Shown one piece after another: positions 1 to 8,052 of a DNA stretch of 64,000 bases (within the stretch, counting starts at the first letter, position 1; every line of letters starts with the position of its first letter). The notes beneath the pieces were generated by a model. It was not told the DNA's origin and searched no databases. It saw nothing but the letters and a program-made list of their open reading frames with translations. Origin of the DNA: Pseudomonas parafulva (GTDB lineage Bacteria > Pseudomonadota > Gammaproteobacteria > Pseudomonadales > Pseudomonadaceae). The stretch covers positions 3,472,001-3,536,000 of the forward strand of contig NZ_CP009747.1 in NCBI RefSeq assembly GCF_000800255.1, written 5' to 3'. The position numbers and the translations under genes are program-made.

Positions 1-2
1 TT

Positions 3-1052
3 CATCCTAGTGTAAAAATCAACGGAATAAGCGCCGTACACATCATAGTCGTCACTGCTGTGATCATAGCACTGCATACTAAACACATTACATTTGCAGA
101 TATAGCACTCCATAAAATAAAGGAAATATCAATACCGCAAAGCCTGACCATCTGGACCACGCAAAGTGACCTTATAGATGCAGTTATGGCTCATACAGGC
201 TTCGAGAAAGACCTGATATCTGAAATTCTCGACATAATATCTTTTAAAATATCAGACCTTTCCACATTCAAAAGCGGCAGTTATATTTCACCACTACTAC
301 TTGACATGGGCAATGGAATGTTTCTTCGGCCCGTCGCCAGCATACTCAGAAACCCATTTCATTCAATGATTGAACTACTCACGCAAAGAGACATAAATAC
401 AACCAACGCTATCGCGCTCCCTAGAGAGGATTGGCTTAGAAGCCACATTTATTACATGTTCATGGGAAATCGATACAAGCGGGTAACAGGAAATATTAAG
501 TTACGAAATGCAGGACGAACAATTACCGATCTAGACGGCGCTATTTATGATACTGTTTCAGGAAACCTTGCGCTCTTTCAGTTGAAGTGGCAGGACTATT
601 TTGTTTTTGATGTTAAAAAGCTTCGAAGCAAGGCAAAAAATCTTGCTTCCGAGATAGATTCATGGGGGGAGGCTGTAGAGTCATGGCTGAAAGATAAAAG
701 TTCAGATGAACTCGTAAAAACGCTGCGACTGAAGCTTCCAGAAGGAAAGTCAATTACCAGAATTTATCTTTTTGGAATTTCTTGGTCGGCCTTCCGTGTT
801 CAAGGGTATGGCTACAGCCGCGAGGCCAGCCATGTAGCCTGTTGTAACCTTCCAATGTTTCGTCGAGTTCGCTACAGCATTGGGAAAAGTATTGATGTAT
901 TTGGTGACATCTTTGAACAGCTATTAAAAGAACAAACACACATAGATGAAAACATAAAAAAAGAGTCCTTAGATCTATATCTACCCGGGATAAAAGTGAG
1001 ACTCAAAGACCTGTTCTTTAGTTACTGCCCCCCCCGAATCTTGTCTGCGTGA
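3..1052 (+). CDS. Unknown protein, 5'-truncated; possible PD-(D/E)xK nuclease
   Basis: The reading frame is open to the left edge of the window, so the true start lies outside; a GTG at 60 is only the first start codon visible. About 349 residues are seen. I do not recognise the family. A stretch near bases 530-590 encodes TDLDG followed about 15 residues later by ALFQLKW, which has the Asp-x(n)-Gln-x-Lys arrangement of PD-(D/E)xK nuclease cores; this is a motif-level guess only. Base composition is strikingly AT-rich compared with everything from 1.6 kb onward, which suggests recent acquisition. The next gene is an Mrr-type restriction enzyme, so a defence-related role is plausible but unproven. 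Confidence 0.6.
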   Translation, partial: HPSVKINGISAVHIIVVTAVIIALHTKHITFADIALHKIKEISIPQSLTIWTTQSDLIDAVMAHTGFEKDLISEILDIISFKISDLSTFKSGSYISPLLLDMGNGMFLRPVASILRNPFHSMIELLTQRDINTTNAIALPREDWLRSHIYYMFMGNRYKRVTGNIKLRNAGRTITDLDGAIYDTVSGNLALFQLKWQDYFVFDVKKLRSKAKNLASEIDSWGEAVESWLKDKSSDELVKTLRLKLPEGKSITRIYLFGISWSAFRVQGYGYSREASHVACCNLPMFRRVRYSIGKSIDVFGDIFEQLLKEQTHIDENIKKESLDLYLPGIKVRLKDLFFSYCPPRILSA

Positions 1053-1577
1053 TCTGCTCTTGGTCGATTTTTTCTTGTCGTCATCTGCAGCTGCAGGCAG
1101 TTTACTGCCAATCATGGTTATGAAGCGTGCTGTCAAATTGACTGCAAAACGGGTGGTCACGTGGGGCGCTGTATTCCAATTGGTATTCCAATAAAAAATT
1201 GGATCTATATAAATATTATAAATCAATATCTTACCAGCCGGATTCAAATTACCCCGGCATAGCAGCTTCATAATGCTTGATGCACTAAAGCCACAAAGCT
1301 CTCCACTGAGCGCTTCAGAAACTTTGCGCTCGGGCTTAACATGAGCAGGAGTACACGTACGCCAACCAAAAGTAGGCGTTTATCGGCCCGAGCACAAAAA
1401 TCCGACAGTGTCCCGATAACCTTCATAGTAAGCTCGTCGCGGTCGGGATAACGTTCCCAGACTCACGCATCATCAGCAAGCAACACTACCGTCTGACTCC
1501 CGCAGGCCATGCACTAAAAAATCATCAACACCGCTCCCCCCCAAAGCAGGCTAAGACTTTCAGGAAGAAATCGGATA
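1053..1577. other. Intergenic stretch without a supported gene
   Basis: These 525 bases separate the AT-rich truncated ORF from mrr. The first part remains AT-rich and the second becomes GC-richer, so the compositional boundary lies here. A 96-codon minus-strand frame (981-1271) overlaps the 3' end of the upstream ORF and has no recognisable protein features. I see no RNA gene or clear terminator. Confidence 0.5.
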
Positions 1578-2513
1578 ATGCCCATCCCAACCTACGACCA
1601 GTTCATCGAGCCCATCCTGCGCTTCCTAGCCGCCCACCCGACAGGCTCGACAGCGAGCGAGGCCCACGAAGCAGCCGCACACGCCTTGGGCCTGAGCGAG
1701 GCACAGCGGCAAGAAACCATCGCCAGCGGCCAGCCCACCTACAAGAACCGTTGCGGTTGGGCACACGATCGGCTTAAGCGCGCAGGCTATTCCAGCAGTG
1801 CCAAACGCGGCTATTGGCAACTGACTGAAACGGGCCGCGCCTTCGCTCAAACCAATCCCACGCCATTGAGCCCGGCACAGGTCGAGCATCTGGCCATGAA
1901 CTACATGAGTGTGAGGCTCAAGACAGCGCCGGACGCCGCCTCTTTGGATGACCTCAACGACACCTCCACGCCCATTGATCAGGCCGACCTCGCCACGAGC
2001 AGTCCGCAAGAGCGCTTGAACCAAGCCATCCTCGAACTGCGCACCAGCGTTGCTGGCGATTTGCTCGATAGCTTGCTGCAAGCAAGCCCGACGCGCTTCG
2101 AGCATATTGTGCTCGACGTCCTGCACAGCTTAGGGTACGGCGCCAATCGTCAGGCTCTGCAACAAGTGGGCGGCAGTGGCGACGGCGGTATTGATGGCGT
2201 GATCTCTCTGGATGCGCTGGGCCTAGAGAAGGTCTACGTACAGGCAAAACGTTGGCAAAGCACCGTTGGCCGCCCCGACCTGCAAGCATTTTATGGTGCC
2301 TTGGCCGGGCAAAAGGCCAAACGGGGTGTATTCATCACCACGTCAGGCTTCACCGCCCAAGCCGTTGACTTCGCTCGCTCGGTAGAAGGGCTTGTCCTCG
2401 TCGACGGCAAACGCTTGGTCAACCTGATGCTCGACCACGAAGTGGGCGTCAGTTCACAGCTCTACAAGGTGCCCAGGCTCGACAGTGATTACTTCGACGA
2501 ATCCCTTGGCTGA
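1578..2513 (+). CDS. mrr: Mrr-family type IV restriction endonuclease
   Basis: This 311-residue protein has the two-part Mrr layout. An N-terminal winged-helix Mrr_N-like region (about residues 1-95) contains the family-typical segment with GYW. A C-terminal Mrr catalytic domain (about 170-300) carries the GGSGDGGIDG motif with Asp206 and the Q-A-K strand (Gln222, Lys224) of the PD-(D/E)xK fold. Mrr enzymes cut DNA carrying foreign methylation. AGGAAG lies a little far upstream of the ATG. It is convergent with the following dehydrogenase, with 39 bases between the two stop codons. GC is normal for the chromosome, unlike the gene to its left. No methylase partner is visible, as expected for type IV systems. 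Confidence 0.88.
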   Translation: MPIPTYDQFIEPILRFLAAHPTGSTASEAHEAAAHALGLSEAQRQETIASGQPTYKNRCGWAHDRLKRAGYSSSAKRGYWQLTETGRAFAQTNPTPLSPAQVEHLAMNYMSVRLKTAPDAASLDDLNDTSTPIDQADLATSSPQERLNQAILELRTSVAGDLLDSLLQASPTRFEHIVLDVLHSLGYGANRQALQQVGGSGDGGIDGVISLDALGLEKVYVQAKRWQSTVGRPDLQAFYGALAGQKAKRGVFITTSGFTAQAVDFARSVEGLVLVDGKRLVNLMLDHEVGVSSQLYKVPRLDSDYFDESLG

Positions 2514-2552
2514 GCAATAACACCGCAGACCGGGCGGCCCTCCACCGCCCGA

Positions 2553-3317
2553 TCACCTCACCAAATACCCCCCATCCACCACCACAACCTCCCCCGTCAC
2601 ATAACTCGCCGCCCCCGAACACAAAAACACCGCCACCGCCGCCACTTCCTCCGGCTGCCCCACCCTCCCCATCGGCGTCATCTCCATCCACTTACAAAAC
2701 CACGCCTCATTCTCCATCCCCCCGCGCGACAAATCCGTCTCGATATACCCCGGCGCCACGGCATTCACCCGAATCCCCTGCCCCGCCGCTTCACTGGCCA
2801 AGCTCTTGGTCAACATATGCACCGCCGCCTTGGACGCGTTGTACGCCACTTGCTGCTGCGGCACGTTCGACACCAACCCCGACATGGACCCGACATTCAA
2901 CACCGCCCCGCGCCCCTGTTCGCGCATGATCGGCAGCGCGGCGCGGCAGCAGCGGAACACGGCGTCGAGGTTGACCGCCATCACGTCGCGCCAGGCCTGG
3001 TCGGGGTACTGCTCGGTGCAGCCGTGGCTGGCGATGCCGGCATTGTTGACCAGCACATCCAGTCGGCCGTGCCACTGGTGGGCGCGCGCCACCAGGCGGG
3101 CGGCGGCGTCGGGTTCGGTGAGTTCGGCTTCGATGAAGCGAAAGGCTACGCCTGCTTCTTCCAACACTGCGGCTGCGGCGTCGTTGAAGCGGCGCCCGCT
3201 GATGACCACATAGGCCCCCACTTCGCCCAGGGCCTGGGCGATCGCCAGACCAATGCCGCGTGTTCCGCCGGTCACCAGCGCGACCTGGCCGTCGAGCCTG
3301 AATTTATCAAGGATCAT
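2553..3317 (-). CDS. Short-chain dehydrogenase/reductase (SDR), classical type
   Basis: 254 residues, the usual length for a classical SDR. Visible motifs in order are the nucleotide-binding TGGTRGIG near residue 16, NNAG near residue 90, the catalytic Ser in NVGSMSG, the YNASK catalytic Tyr/Lys pair, and the C-terminal DGGY typical of FabG-like sugar and polyol dehydrogenases. The family catalyses NAD(P)-dependent alcohol/ketone interconversion; the substrate cannot be read from sequence. It lies 43 bases downstream of a ribitol-2-dehydrogenase-like SDR on the same strand, so the pair is probably co-transcribed and may act on polyols. No transporter or kinase for a polyol is seen next to them. 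Confidence 0.85.
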   Translation of the reverse strand: MILDKFRLDGQVALVTGGTRGIGLAIAQALGEVGAYVVISGRRFNDAAAAVLEEAGVAFRFIEAELTEPDAAARLVARAHQWHGRLDVLVNNAGIASHGCTEQYPDQAWRDVMAVNLDAVFRCCRAALPIMREQGRGAVLNVGSMSGLVSNVPQQQVAYNASKAAVHMLTKSLASEAAGQGIRVNAVAPGYIETDLSRGGMENEAWFCKWMEMTPMGRVGQPEEVAAVAVFLCSGAASYVTGEVVVVDGGYLVR

Positions 3318-3360
3318 GACTACCTCTTCTTATGATTGTGGGTGCATTCGCGAGGACGCT

Positions 3361-4086
3361 CTACAGATCGACATTGCTCGGCAACACCACCAGATCGCGC
3401 ACCGTAACGTTGCGCGGGCGGCTGAGCATGAACAGTACTGACTCGGCCACTTCGCGTGGCTCCATCAGCGAGCCGTTGGCCAGGGCTTCGTTGAGCTTGT
3501 CCTTGGGCCAGTCCTTAAGCAGCGCGGTGACCACCGGGCCTGGCAGCACCGAGCAGACGCGGATGCCGTGGCGCGCCACCTGGCGGCGCACGGTGTGGGC
3601 GAAGGCCTGCACGGCGAACTTGGAGGCGGTGTAGACCGGCTCGCACACCACCGGCACCACGCCGGCCACGGAGCTGGTGATGACGATGTCGCCGGTGCAG
3701 CGCTCGACCATGTGCGGCAGCACCGTGCGGATGGCGCGGAAGGTGGCGTTGACGTTGAGGTTGAGCATGCGGTCCCAGGCGTCCGGGTCTGCTTCGAGCA
3801 CGTCGCCGCCGACGTAGGCGCCGGCGTTGGCGTGGAAGATGTCCAGGCGGCCGTAGCGCCTGAGGATGGCAGGCAGCAGGCCGTTGACGCTTGCGGGATC
3901 GAGCAGGTCGGCGACCCAGGGTGAGGCGTTGCCGCCGAGTTCGTGGCAGGCCTGCTCCAGGGCCTGCTCGGAGCGGTCGATCAACATGACCTTGGCGCCT
4001 TCGGCGAGCATCGCCCGTGCGCATTCCAGGCCGATACCGGCCGCCGCGCCGGTGATGGCGGCGACTTTTCCAGTGAGGGTGTGCAT
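3361..4086 (-). CDS. Ribitol 2-dehydrogenase-like SDR
   Basis: 241 residues with TGAAAGIG near the N-terminus, HANAG in place of the more common NNAG, a catalytic Ser in TSSVAG, and YTASK. The HANAGAY segment, the [14 protein letters not shown] stretch, the [10 protein letters not shown] segment and the C-terminal NVTVRD...NVDL are, from memory, nearly the same as in Klebsiella RbtD, which oxidises ribitol to D-ribulose with NAD. That similarity makes ribitol or a related pentitol the best substrate guess. It is upstream of a second SDR on the same strand. No ribulokinase or ribitol permease is present here, so a complete ribitol operon is not supported. Confidence 0.8.
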   Translation of the reverse strand: MHTLTGKVAAITGAAAGIGLECARAMLAEGAKVMLIDRSEQALEQACHELGGNASPWVADLLDPASVNGLLPAILRRYGRLDIFHANAGAYVGGDVLEADPDAWDRMLNLNVNATFRAIRTVLPHMVERCTGDIVITSSVAGVVPVVCEPVYTASKFAVQAFAHTVRRQVARHGIRVCSVLPGPVVTALLKDWPKDKLNEALANGSLMEPREVAESVLFMLSRPRNVTVRDLVVLPSNVDL

Positions 4087-4272
4087 GGTGTATCCCTTAC
4101 AGCCAGACGGTTATGGAAACCAATCCTTGACCCGACCTGTCCGTAGATCGGGCTACCCGGCCACACGCGCGGCGGGTTGCCATGGCGCGTGCGGCGGGCC
4201 CATGCCTGCCTTCGCCCCGAGGGGCGGTCAAGGCAGTGTAGTCGCTGTGGCGGGTTGTGCGAGCGGTTGTGC

Positions 4273-4761
4273 TCAGCGCACGGGCTTGAGCTTGAGCAGC
4301 GCGCCGTCGTACCAGACTAGCGCCACGTCGCCGGCGGCGGTGGTGTAGAAGATCTGGCCAGCGCCTTTGACCGGGCCCCAGGAGCCGGTTTCACAGCGCA
4401 CGGAATACGCCGTGGTATCGCTCATGCCCAGCTTGTCGAGCAGGGCCAGCTTGTTGGCGGCGGGGGTACTGGAAAGCGCATTGATGCTTGGGTCTTTGCA
4501 CGCATCGTCCGGCCCGTCCTGGGCATCCCATTTCAGCAGCTCGGGGCTGAAGGTGAGGGTTCTGTTCATCAGGCTTGGGTCGTTATCGACCAGCGCTTGC
4601 ACGCCATCATCGGACACCGCCACACCGGCGACGCTCCAGCGGCCATCGAAGGAAAAGCCCTGCGCCTCGGTGGCCGAGGGCTTGGCAGTATTGCCCGCAT
4701 CGCAGGCTGCCAGTGCCAGCAGCCCAACGGTCAAGACAAAGGGTTTGGCCAACGGATACAT
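4273..4761 (-). CDS. Hypothetical lipoprotein
   Basis: 162 residues. The N-terminus has a hydrophobic signal segment ending in LLALAAC, a good lipobox with Cys20 as the predicted lipidated residue, so it is likely a membrane-anchored lipoprotein in the envelope. The mature part contains only a few further cysteines, which could form disulfides, and no enzymatic motif I recognise. It stands alone: 186 bases separate its stop from the ribitol-dehydrogenase-like gene and it is divergent from the GAF-domain gene. Function unknown. Confidence 0.75.
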   Translation of the reverse strand: MYPLAKPFVLTVGLLALAACDAGNTAKPSATEAQGFSFDGRWSVAGVAVSDDGVQALVDNDPSLMNRTLTFSPELLKWDAQDGPDDACKDPSINALSSTPAANKLALLDKLGMSDTTAYSVRCETGSWGPVKGAGQIFYTTAAGDVALVWYDGALLKLKPVR

Positions 4762-5005
4762 TCAACTATCTCCCTGAAAAAAGTGTCTGAAGTGTTGGGG
4801 GCAGGCTGGAAACAACCCGCCTGGATAGTTCAGCACGTAAAGGTCATCTGTTCGAAGCGCTGCCGCGCGAAGGCGCCGTGCTAGCATCCTCAAACTTGGA
4901 TGTGGGGCAATGACTTGGACCAGGATGGGTTGTCGGTCAATACAGGGTCGGCGGTGGGCTCGACGTCATCGTCACGTGCAGCACAACACACATTGAAGAG
5001 CGCCC

Positions 5006-5536
5006 ATGCATACCCAGACTCTAGAGCTGTCGCAGTATTTGTCTCAACCCGAGAGAAATGCCATTGCCGAGATCGAAGCCACCACCAGCATCCTCAGGCT
5101 AGTGACTCGTATCACCCGCATGAAGTTCGCGGCCATTGCCAAGTTCAACGAAGACGAATGGCTCACCTGCTCGGTGCACGACCCCGACGACATCGGCCCG
5201 GACGTGGGCGAAAGCGTGCCGATCGAAACCACCATCTGCGATGAATTCCGCACCCTGCCCAGCGCCTTGCTGATTCCGTCGATCAGCGAGGTGAAGCGCT
5301 TCGCGCAAAAGCCGATCGTGCGTCAGTACAACCTGGAAAGTTATGCCGGCGTGCCGATCTTCCTGCCGGACGGGCGTTTGTACGGCGCGCTGTGCGCGTT
5401 GGACACCACGCGCACCGCCCTGGACGATCCTGACCTGGCAGAAACCCTCACGCTGTTCTCGCGGCTGATCGGCTGCATCTTCTACAACAACCTGCAGCAG
5501 GACGCCGACGAACCGTCGATGCAGTACGCCCGCTGA
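5006..5536 (+). CDS. GAF-domain protein
   Basis: 176 residues made up of a single GAF-like domain. Supporting segments are the N-terminal helix, FAAIAKFNEDEW (beta strand typical of GAF), a central loop with PIETTICDEF, and AGVPIFLPDGRLYGALCALD, which matches the common GAF signature of Gly-Val-Pro-Ile followed by Gly-x-Leu-Cys. GAF modules bind small ligands or chromophores and usually sit in larger sensors; here it is free-standing with no output domain, so it may be a soluble ligand-binding or partner protein. ATG at 5006 is preceded by GAAGAG. It converges on the chemoreceptor gene, with a strong hairpin between them. Confidence 0.78.
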   Translation: MHTQTLELSQYLSQPERNAIAEIEATTSILRLVTRITRMKFAAIAKFNEDEWLTCSVHDPDDIGPDVGESVPIETTICDEFRTLPSALLIPSISEVKRFAQKPIVRQYNLESYAGVPIFLPDGRLYGALCALDTTRTALDDPDLAETLTLFSRLIGCIFYNNLQQDADEPSMQYAR

Positions 5537-5560
5537 AAACACCCGCTCGCTAAACGCCTA

Positions 5561-5593
5561 CAGGGCACCACGCTGCTTGCAGCGGGTGCCCTG
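5561..5593. terminator. Bidirectional hairpin terminator between GAF gene and chemoreceptor gene
   Basis: CAGGGCACC (5561-5569) pairs perfectly with GGTGCCCTG (5585-5593), and inside it CGCTGC (5571-5576) pairs with GCAGCG (5579-5584) around a TT loop, leaving only one bulged A. It lies between two convergent stop codons. No long T tract is seen. Confidence 0.7.
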
Positions 5594-5609
5594 TTCAGGG
5601 TGACGCCGA

Positions 5610-7250
5610 TCAGAGGCGGAAGCGGCCGACCAGGTCGTTGAACGAGATGGCCAGGCGCGACAGCTCCTGGGCCGAGGCGGTGGTCTGGTGGGCACCGGCC
5701 GCGGTCTGGGTGGAGAGGTCCTGGATGTTGACCAGGTTCTTGTCCACTTCGCGGGCCACGTGGGCCTGCTCTTCGCACGCGGTGGCGATCACCAGGTTGC
5801 GGTCGTTGATGCTGGCGATGCCCGAGGCGATGGATTCGAGCGCCTGACCGGTGGCCGTGGCCAATTGTTGGGTGTTGTTGACCAGCGTCTGGCTCTTGGC
5901 CATGGCCACCACCGCTTGGTCGGCACGGGCCTGGACGCTGCCGATCATCTGCTCGATCTCCACCGTCGAGGACTGGGTCCGGGCAGCCAGCGCCCGCACT
6001 TCGTCGGCGACCACCGCGAACCCACGGCCTTGCTCGCCGGCACGGGCGGCTTCGATGGCGGCGTTCAGTGCCAGTAGGTTGGTCTGCTCGGCAATGCCAC
6101 GGATCACGTCCAGCACCTTGGCGATGTCTTTCACCTGGCCGGCCAGGTGCTCGACGGTGTCCGAAGAGGCCTGGATTTCCACGGTGGCGTTGTTCACCGC
6201 AGCCACCGCCTCACGGGCCTGGCCCACGCCTTGGTCGGCCTGTTCGCGGGCGGCTTTCGAGGCTTCGGAGGTGGACACGGCGTTGCGCGCCACTTCGTCT
6301 ACCGACGAGGTCATCTCGTTGACGGCGGTGGCCGCCTGCTGGATTTCGTCGTTCTGCTTGAGCAGGCCACGGCTGCCGTCTTCGGTCACCGAGTTGAGCT
6401 CTTCGGCGGCCGAGGCGAGTTGGTTGGCGGCGTCGGAGATCTGGTGCAGGGTCGTCTTCAGGCTGTTCTGCATGTCGCCGATGGCGTTGATCAGGTCGCC
6501 GGTTTCGTCGCGGCTGGTGCTGGAGACTTTCTGGGTCAGGTCGCCCTGGGCGACGCGCTGGGCAGCCGTCACGGCTTCGACGATGGGTCGGCTGATCAGG
6601 CGGCTGATGAACAGGCCCAGGGCGAAGGCGATGATGAAGGCGATGACGATACCGGCGTACAACACCGTGGTCACTTGGCTTTCCAACTCATCGGCGGCCT
6701 GAGATCCTTCACCGATCTGACGGTTGTTGGATTCGACCATGATGGTCAACTCGGACAGGATCTTGTCGTACGACTGTGCCAACTCACCCGACAGCACCGC
6801 ACGGGCACCTTTCAAATCACCCGCCTGGGCCAGGTTGACCACCTGCTGCAATTGCGCCTGATACACCGGCCACAACTTTTCCATGCGATCGCCTGCCGCC
6901 CGCTCGTCATCTTCCAGCGGCGTCGCGCGATAAATGGCGAAGGCTTTTTCGCTGGCAGCGCGGTCGGCCGCCATATACCGCAGGATTTGATCCTTGGTCG
7001 CTTGATCGGCGTTTTCGGCAGTGGCGGTAATCAACGAATAAAGGTTGCGCTGCTGGGAAATGGCCATGGCCCTGGCCTCCCCGGTTTTGGCCACCGACAC
7101 CAGGTTGTTGGAGAACACCAGGCCGAGGCTCTGCGCCATCTGGCCGACACCGCGCCCGCCCAGCAGACCGATGGCCAATGTGATGAGCGCGCAGACACCG
7201 AAGGCCGTCATAAGTTTGGTCGATAATCGTGCATTTCTTATGAAATTCAT
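5610..7250 (-). CDS. Methyl-accepting chemotaxis protein
   Basis: 546 residues from the chosen ATG at 7250, where the protein begins MNFIRNARLS, a standard chemoreceptor N-terminus; an upstream in-frame start at 7280 is less likely. Order: TM1 (about 10-30), a roughly 170-residue periplasmic helical domain of the 4HB type, TM2 (about 200-225), HAMP, then the cytoplasmic signalling domain. The hairpin tip reads [21 protein letters not shown] and continues VVADEVRALA, as expected for binding CheA/CheW. There is no C-terminal CheR-tethering pentapeptide; it ends LVGRFRL. The ligand cannot be assigned. A sigma-28-like promoter lies just upstream. Confidence 0.93.
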   Translation of the reverse strand: MNFIRNARLSTKLMTAFGVCALITLAIGLLGGRGVGQMAQSLGLVFSNNLVSVAKTGEARAMAISQQRNLYSLITATAENADQATKDQILRYMAADRAASEKAFAIYRATPLEDDERAAGDRMEKLWPVYQAQLQQVVNLAQAGDLKGARAVLSGELAQSYDKILSELTIMVESNNRQIGEGSQAADELESQVTTVLYAGIVIAFIIAFALGLFISRLISRPIVEAVTAAQRVAQGDLTQKVSSTSRDETGDLINAIGDMQNSLKTTLHQISDAANQLASAAEELNSVTEDGSRGLLKQNDEIQQAATAVNEMTSSVDEVARNAVSTSEASKAAREQADQGVGQAREAVAAVNNATVEIQASSDTVEHLAGQVKDIAKVLDVIRGIAEQTNLLALNAAIEAARAGEQGRGFAVVADEVRALAARTQSSTVEIEQMIGSVQARADQAVVAMAKSQTLVNNTQQLATATGQALESIASGIASINDRNLVIATACEEQAHVAREVDKNLVNIQDLSTQTAAGAHQTTASAQELSRLAISFNDLVGRFRL

Positions 7251-7281
7251 TTTAATCTCGAATGTAATTGGACATACCAAA

Positions 7282-7309
7282 CATATCGACCCTACAGCGG
7301 CTTTATTGA
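7282..7309 (-). promoter_or_regulatory. Putative sigma-28 (FliA) promoter of the chemoreceptor gene
   Basis: On the minus strand TCAATAAA is followed by GTCGATAT. The spacing between TCAA and CGATAT is 17 bases, the same as between TAAA and CGATAA in the FliA consensus TAAAGTTT-N11-GCCGATAA. It ends 31 bases upstream of the chosen start codon. The motif fits a motility-class gene; not experimentally supported. Confidence 0.5.
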
Positions 7310-7597
7310 ATGTTTATTTTAGGATCCAATATATAGAGTTCTTCCATTGAGGCGGTCCGTAATGAAAGTAATTCTTAATAAATAAGCGTGATGAATACCT
7401 ACACCGATGCGCGCATATGTCGCACTTCGACAGATTGGATTTAATAGGCAGCGGCGCACTAGGCAGGCACATGAATGCCTTTCTGATGGATTCGTCTACA
7501 ACCGTACGTAAATCCCAACTACGCTGAACCGCAGCGGCGCACCGCCCGGCCTGGGTCGGATGGTCAGCGCCAGGCACAGTCTTCACAGGAGTCGTCG
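7310..7597. other. Divergent intergenic region upstream of chemoreceptor and ivy
   Basis: Together with the promoter to its left this makes a gap of about 350 bases between divergent genes. It is AT-rich near the chemoreceptor and GC-richer near ivy. Short minus-strand open frames here show no protein-like features. Nothing further is identified. Confidence 0.4.
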
Positions 7598-8014
7598 ATG
7601 AAGCTCACCCCCTCTCTGCTGCTGGGAACCCTGTTCACCTGCTGCGCCCTTCAGGCCACAGCCGCCGATCAATACTTGCCGGATCTGGTGCAAAAAGCGC
7701 CCTACAAGGCGGCCTACGCCAAGATGCTGGTGCTGCCGGAGTGGATCAGCCAGGCCAAAGGCACCGCCACGCCGCTGCGCAAGGTCAAGCTGGGCGACGA
7801 CACGGTGCTGGTGGGTAACGTGTGCAAGCCCCACGACTGCAAGGACAACCAACTGGTGGTGGTCTTCAACGCCAAGGGCACGCAATCGTGGGGCTTGCTG
7901 GCCACGCGCGAGGACAGCGACGGCGCATTCGAGAAGCACTACCTCGGCTCGCCGAGCGAGGCCGTGAGAGCGCTGTTGGAAACCACCTTCGAGCGCGACA
8001 ATCCCGACGACTGA
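7598..8014 (+). CDS. ivy: Ivy-family lysozyme inhibitor
   Basis: 138 residues with a cleavable signal peptide (about residues 1-22, ending in an Ala-x-Ala-like site before ADQYLPDL), so it is periplasmic or secreted. The diagnostic CKPHDC loop (near residue 72), the part of Ivy that plugs the lysozyme active site with its His and is held by a disulfide, is intact. Ivy proteins inhibit C-type lysozymes of animal hosts and may control endogenous lytic transglycosylases. The length fits the family. ACAGGAG is a good ribosome-binding site before the ATG. Monocistronic, with a hairpin after the stop. Confidence 0.9.
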   Translation: MKLTPSLLLGTLFTCCALQATAADQYLPDLVQKAPYKAAYAKMLVLPEWISQAKGTATPLRKVKLGDDTVLVGNVCKPHDCKDNQLVVVFNAKGTQSWGLLATREDSDGAFEKHYLGSPSEAVRALLETTFERDNPDD

Positions 8015-8024
8015 ACACCACGGC

Positions 8025-8045
8025 CGGGGCTGCATGGCAGCCCCG
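8025..8045. terminator. Hairpin between ivy and the PAS chemoreceptor
   Basis: CGGGGCTGC (8025-8033), loop ATG, then GCAGCCCCG (8037-8045): a perfect 9-bp stem between convergent genes. It lacks a T tract on either side, so it may act mainly as an mRNA-end stabiliser. Confidence 0.6.
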
Positions 8046-8052
8046 CCGCGCC

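Noticed and set aside
981..1271. 96-codon minus-strand frame overlapping the truncated ORF
   Set aside because: No protein-like features and overlaps the 3' end of a better-supported frame.
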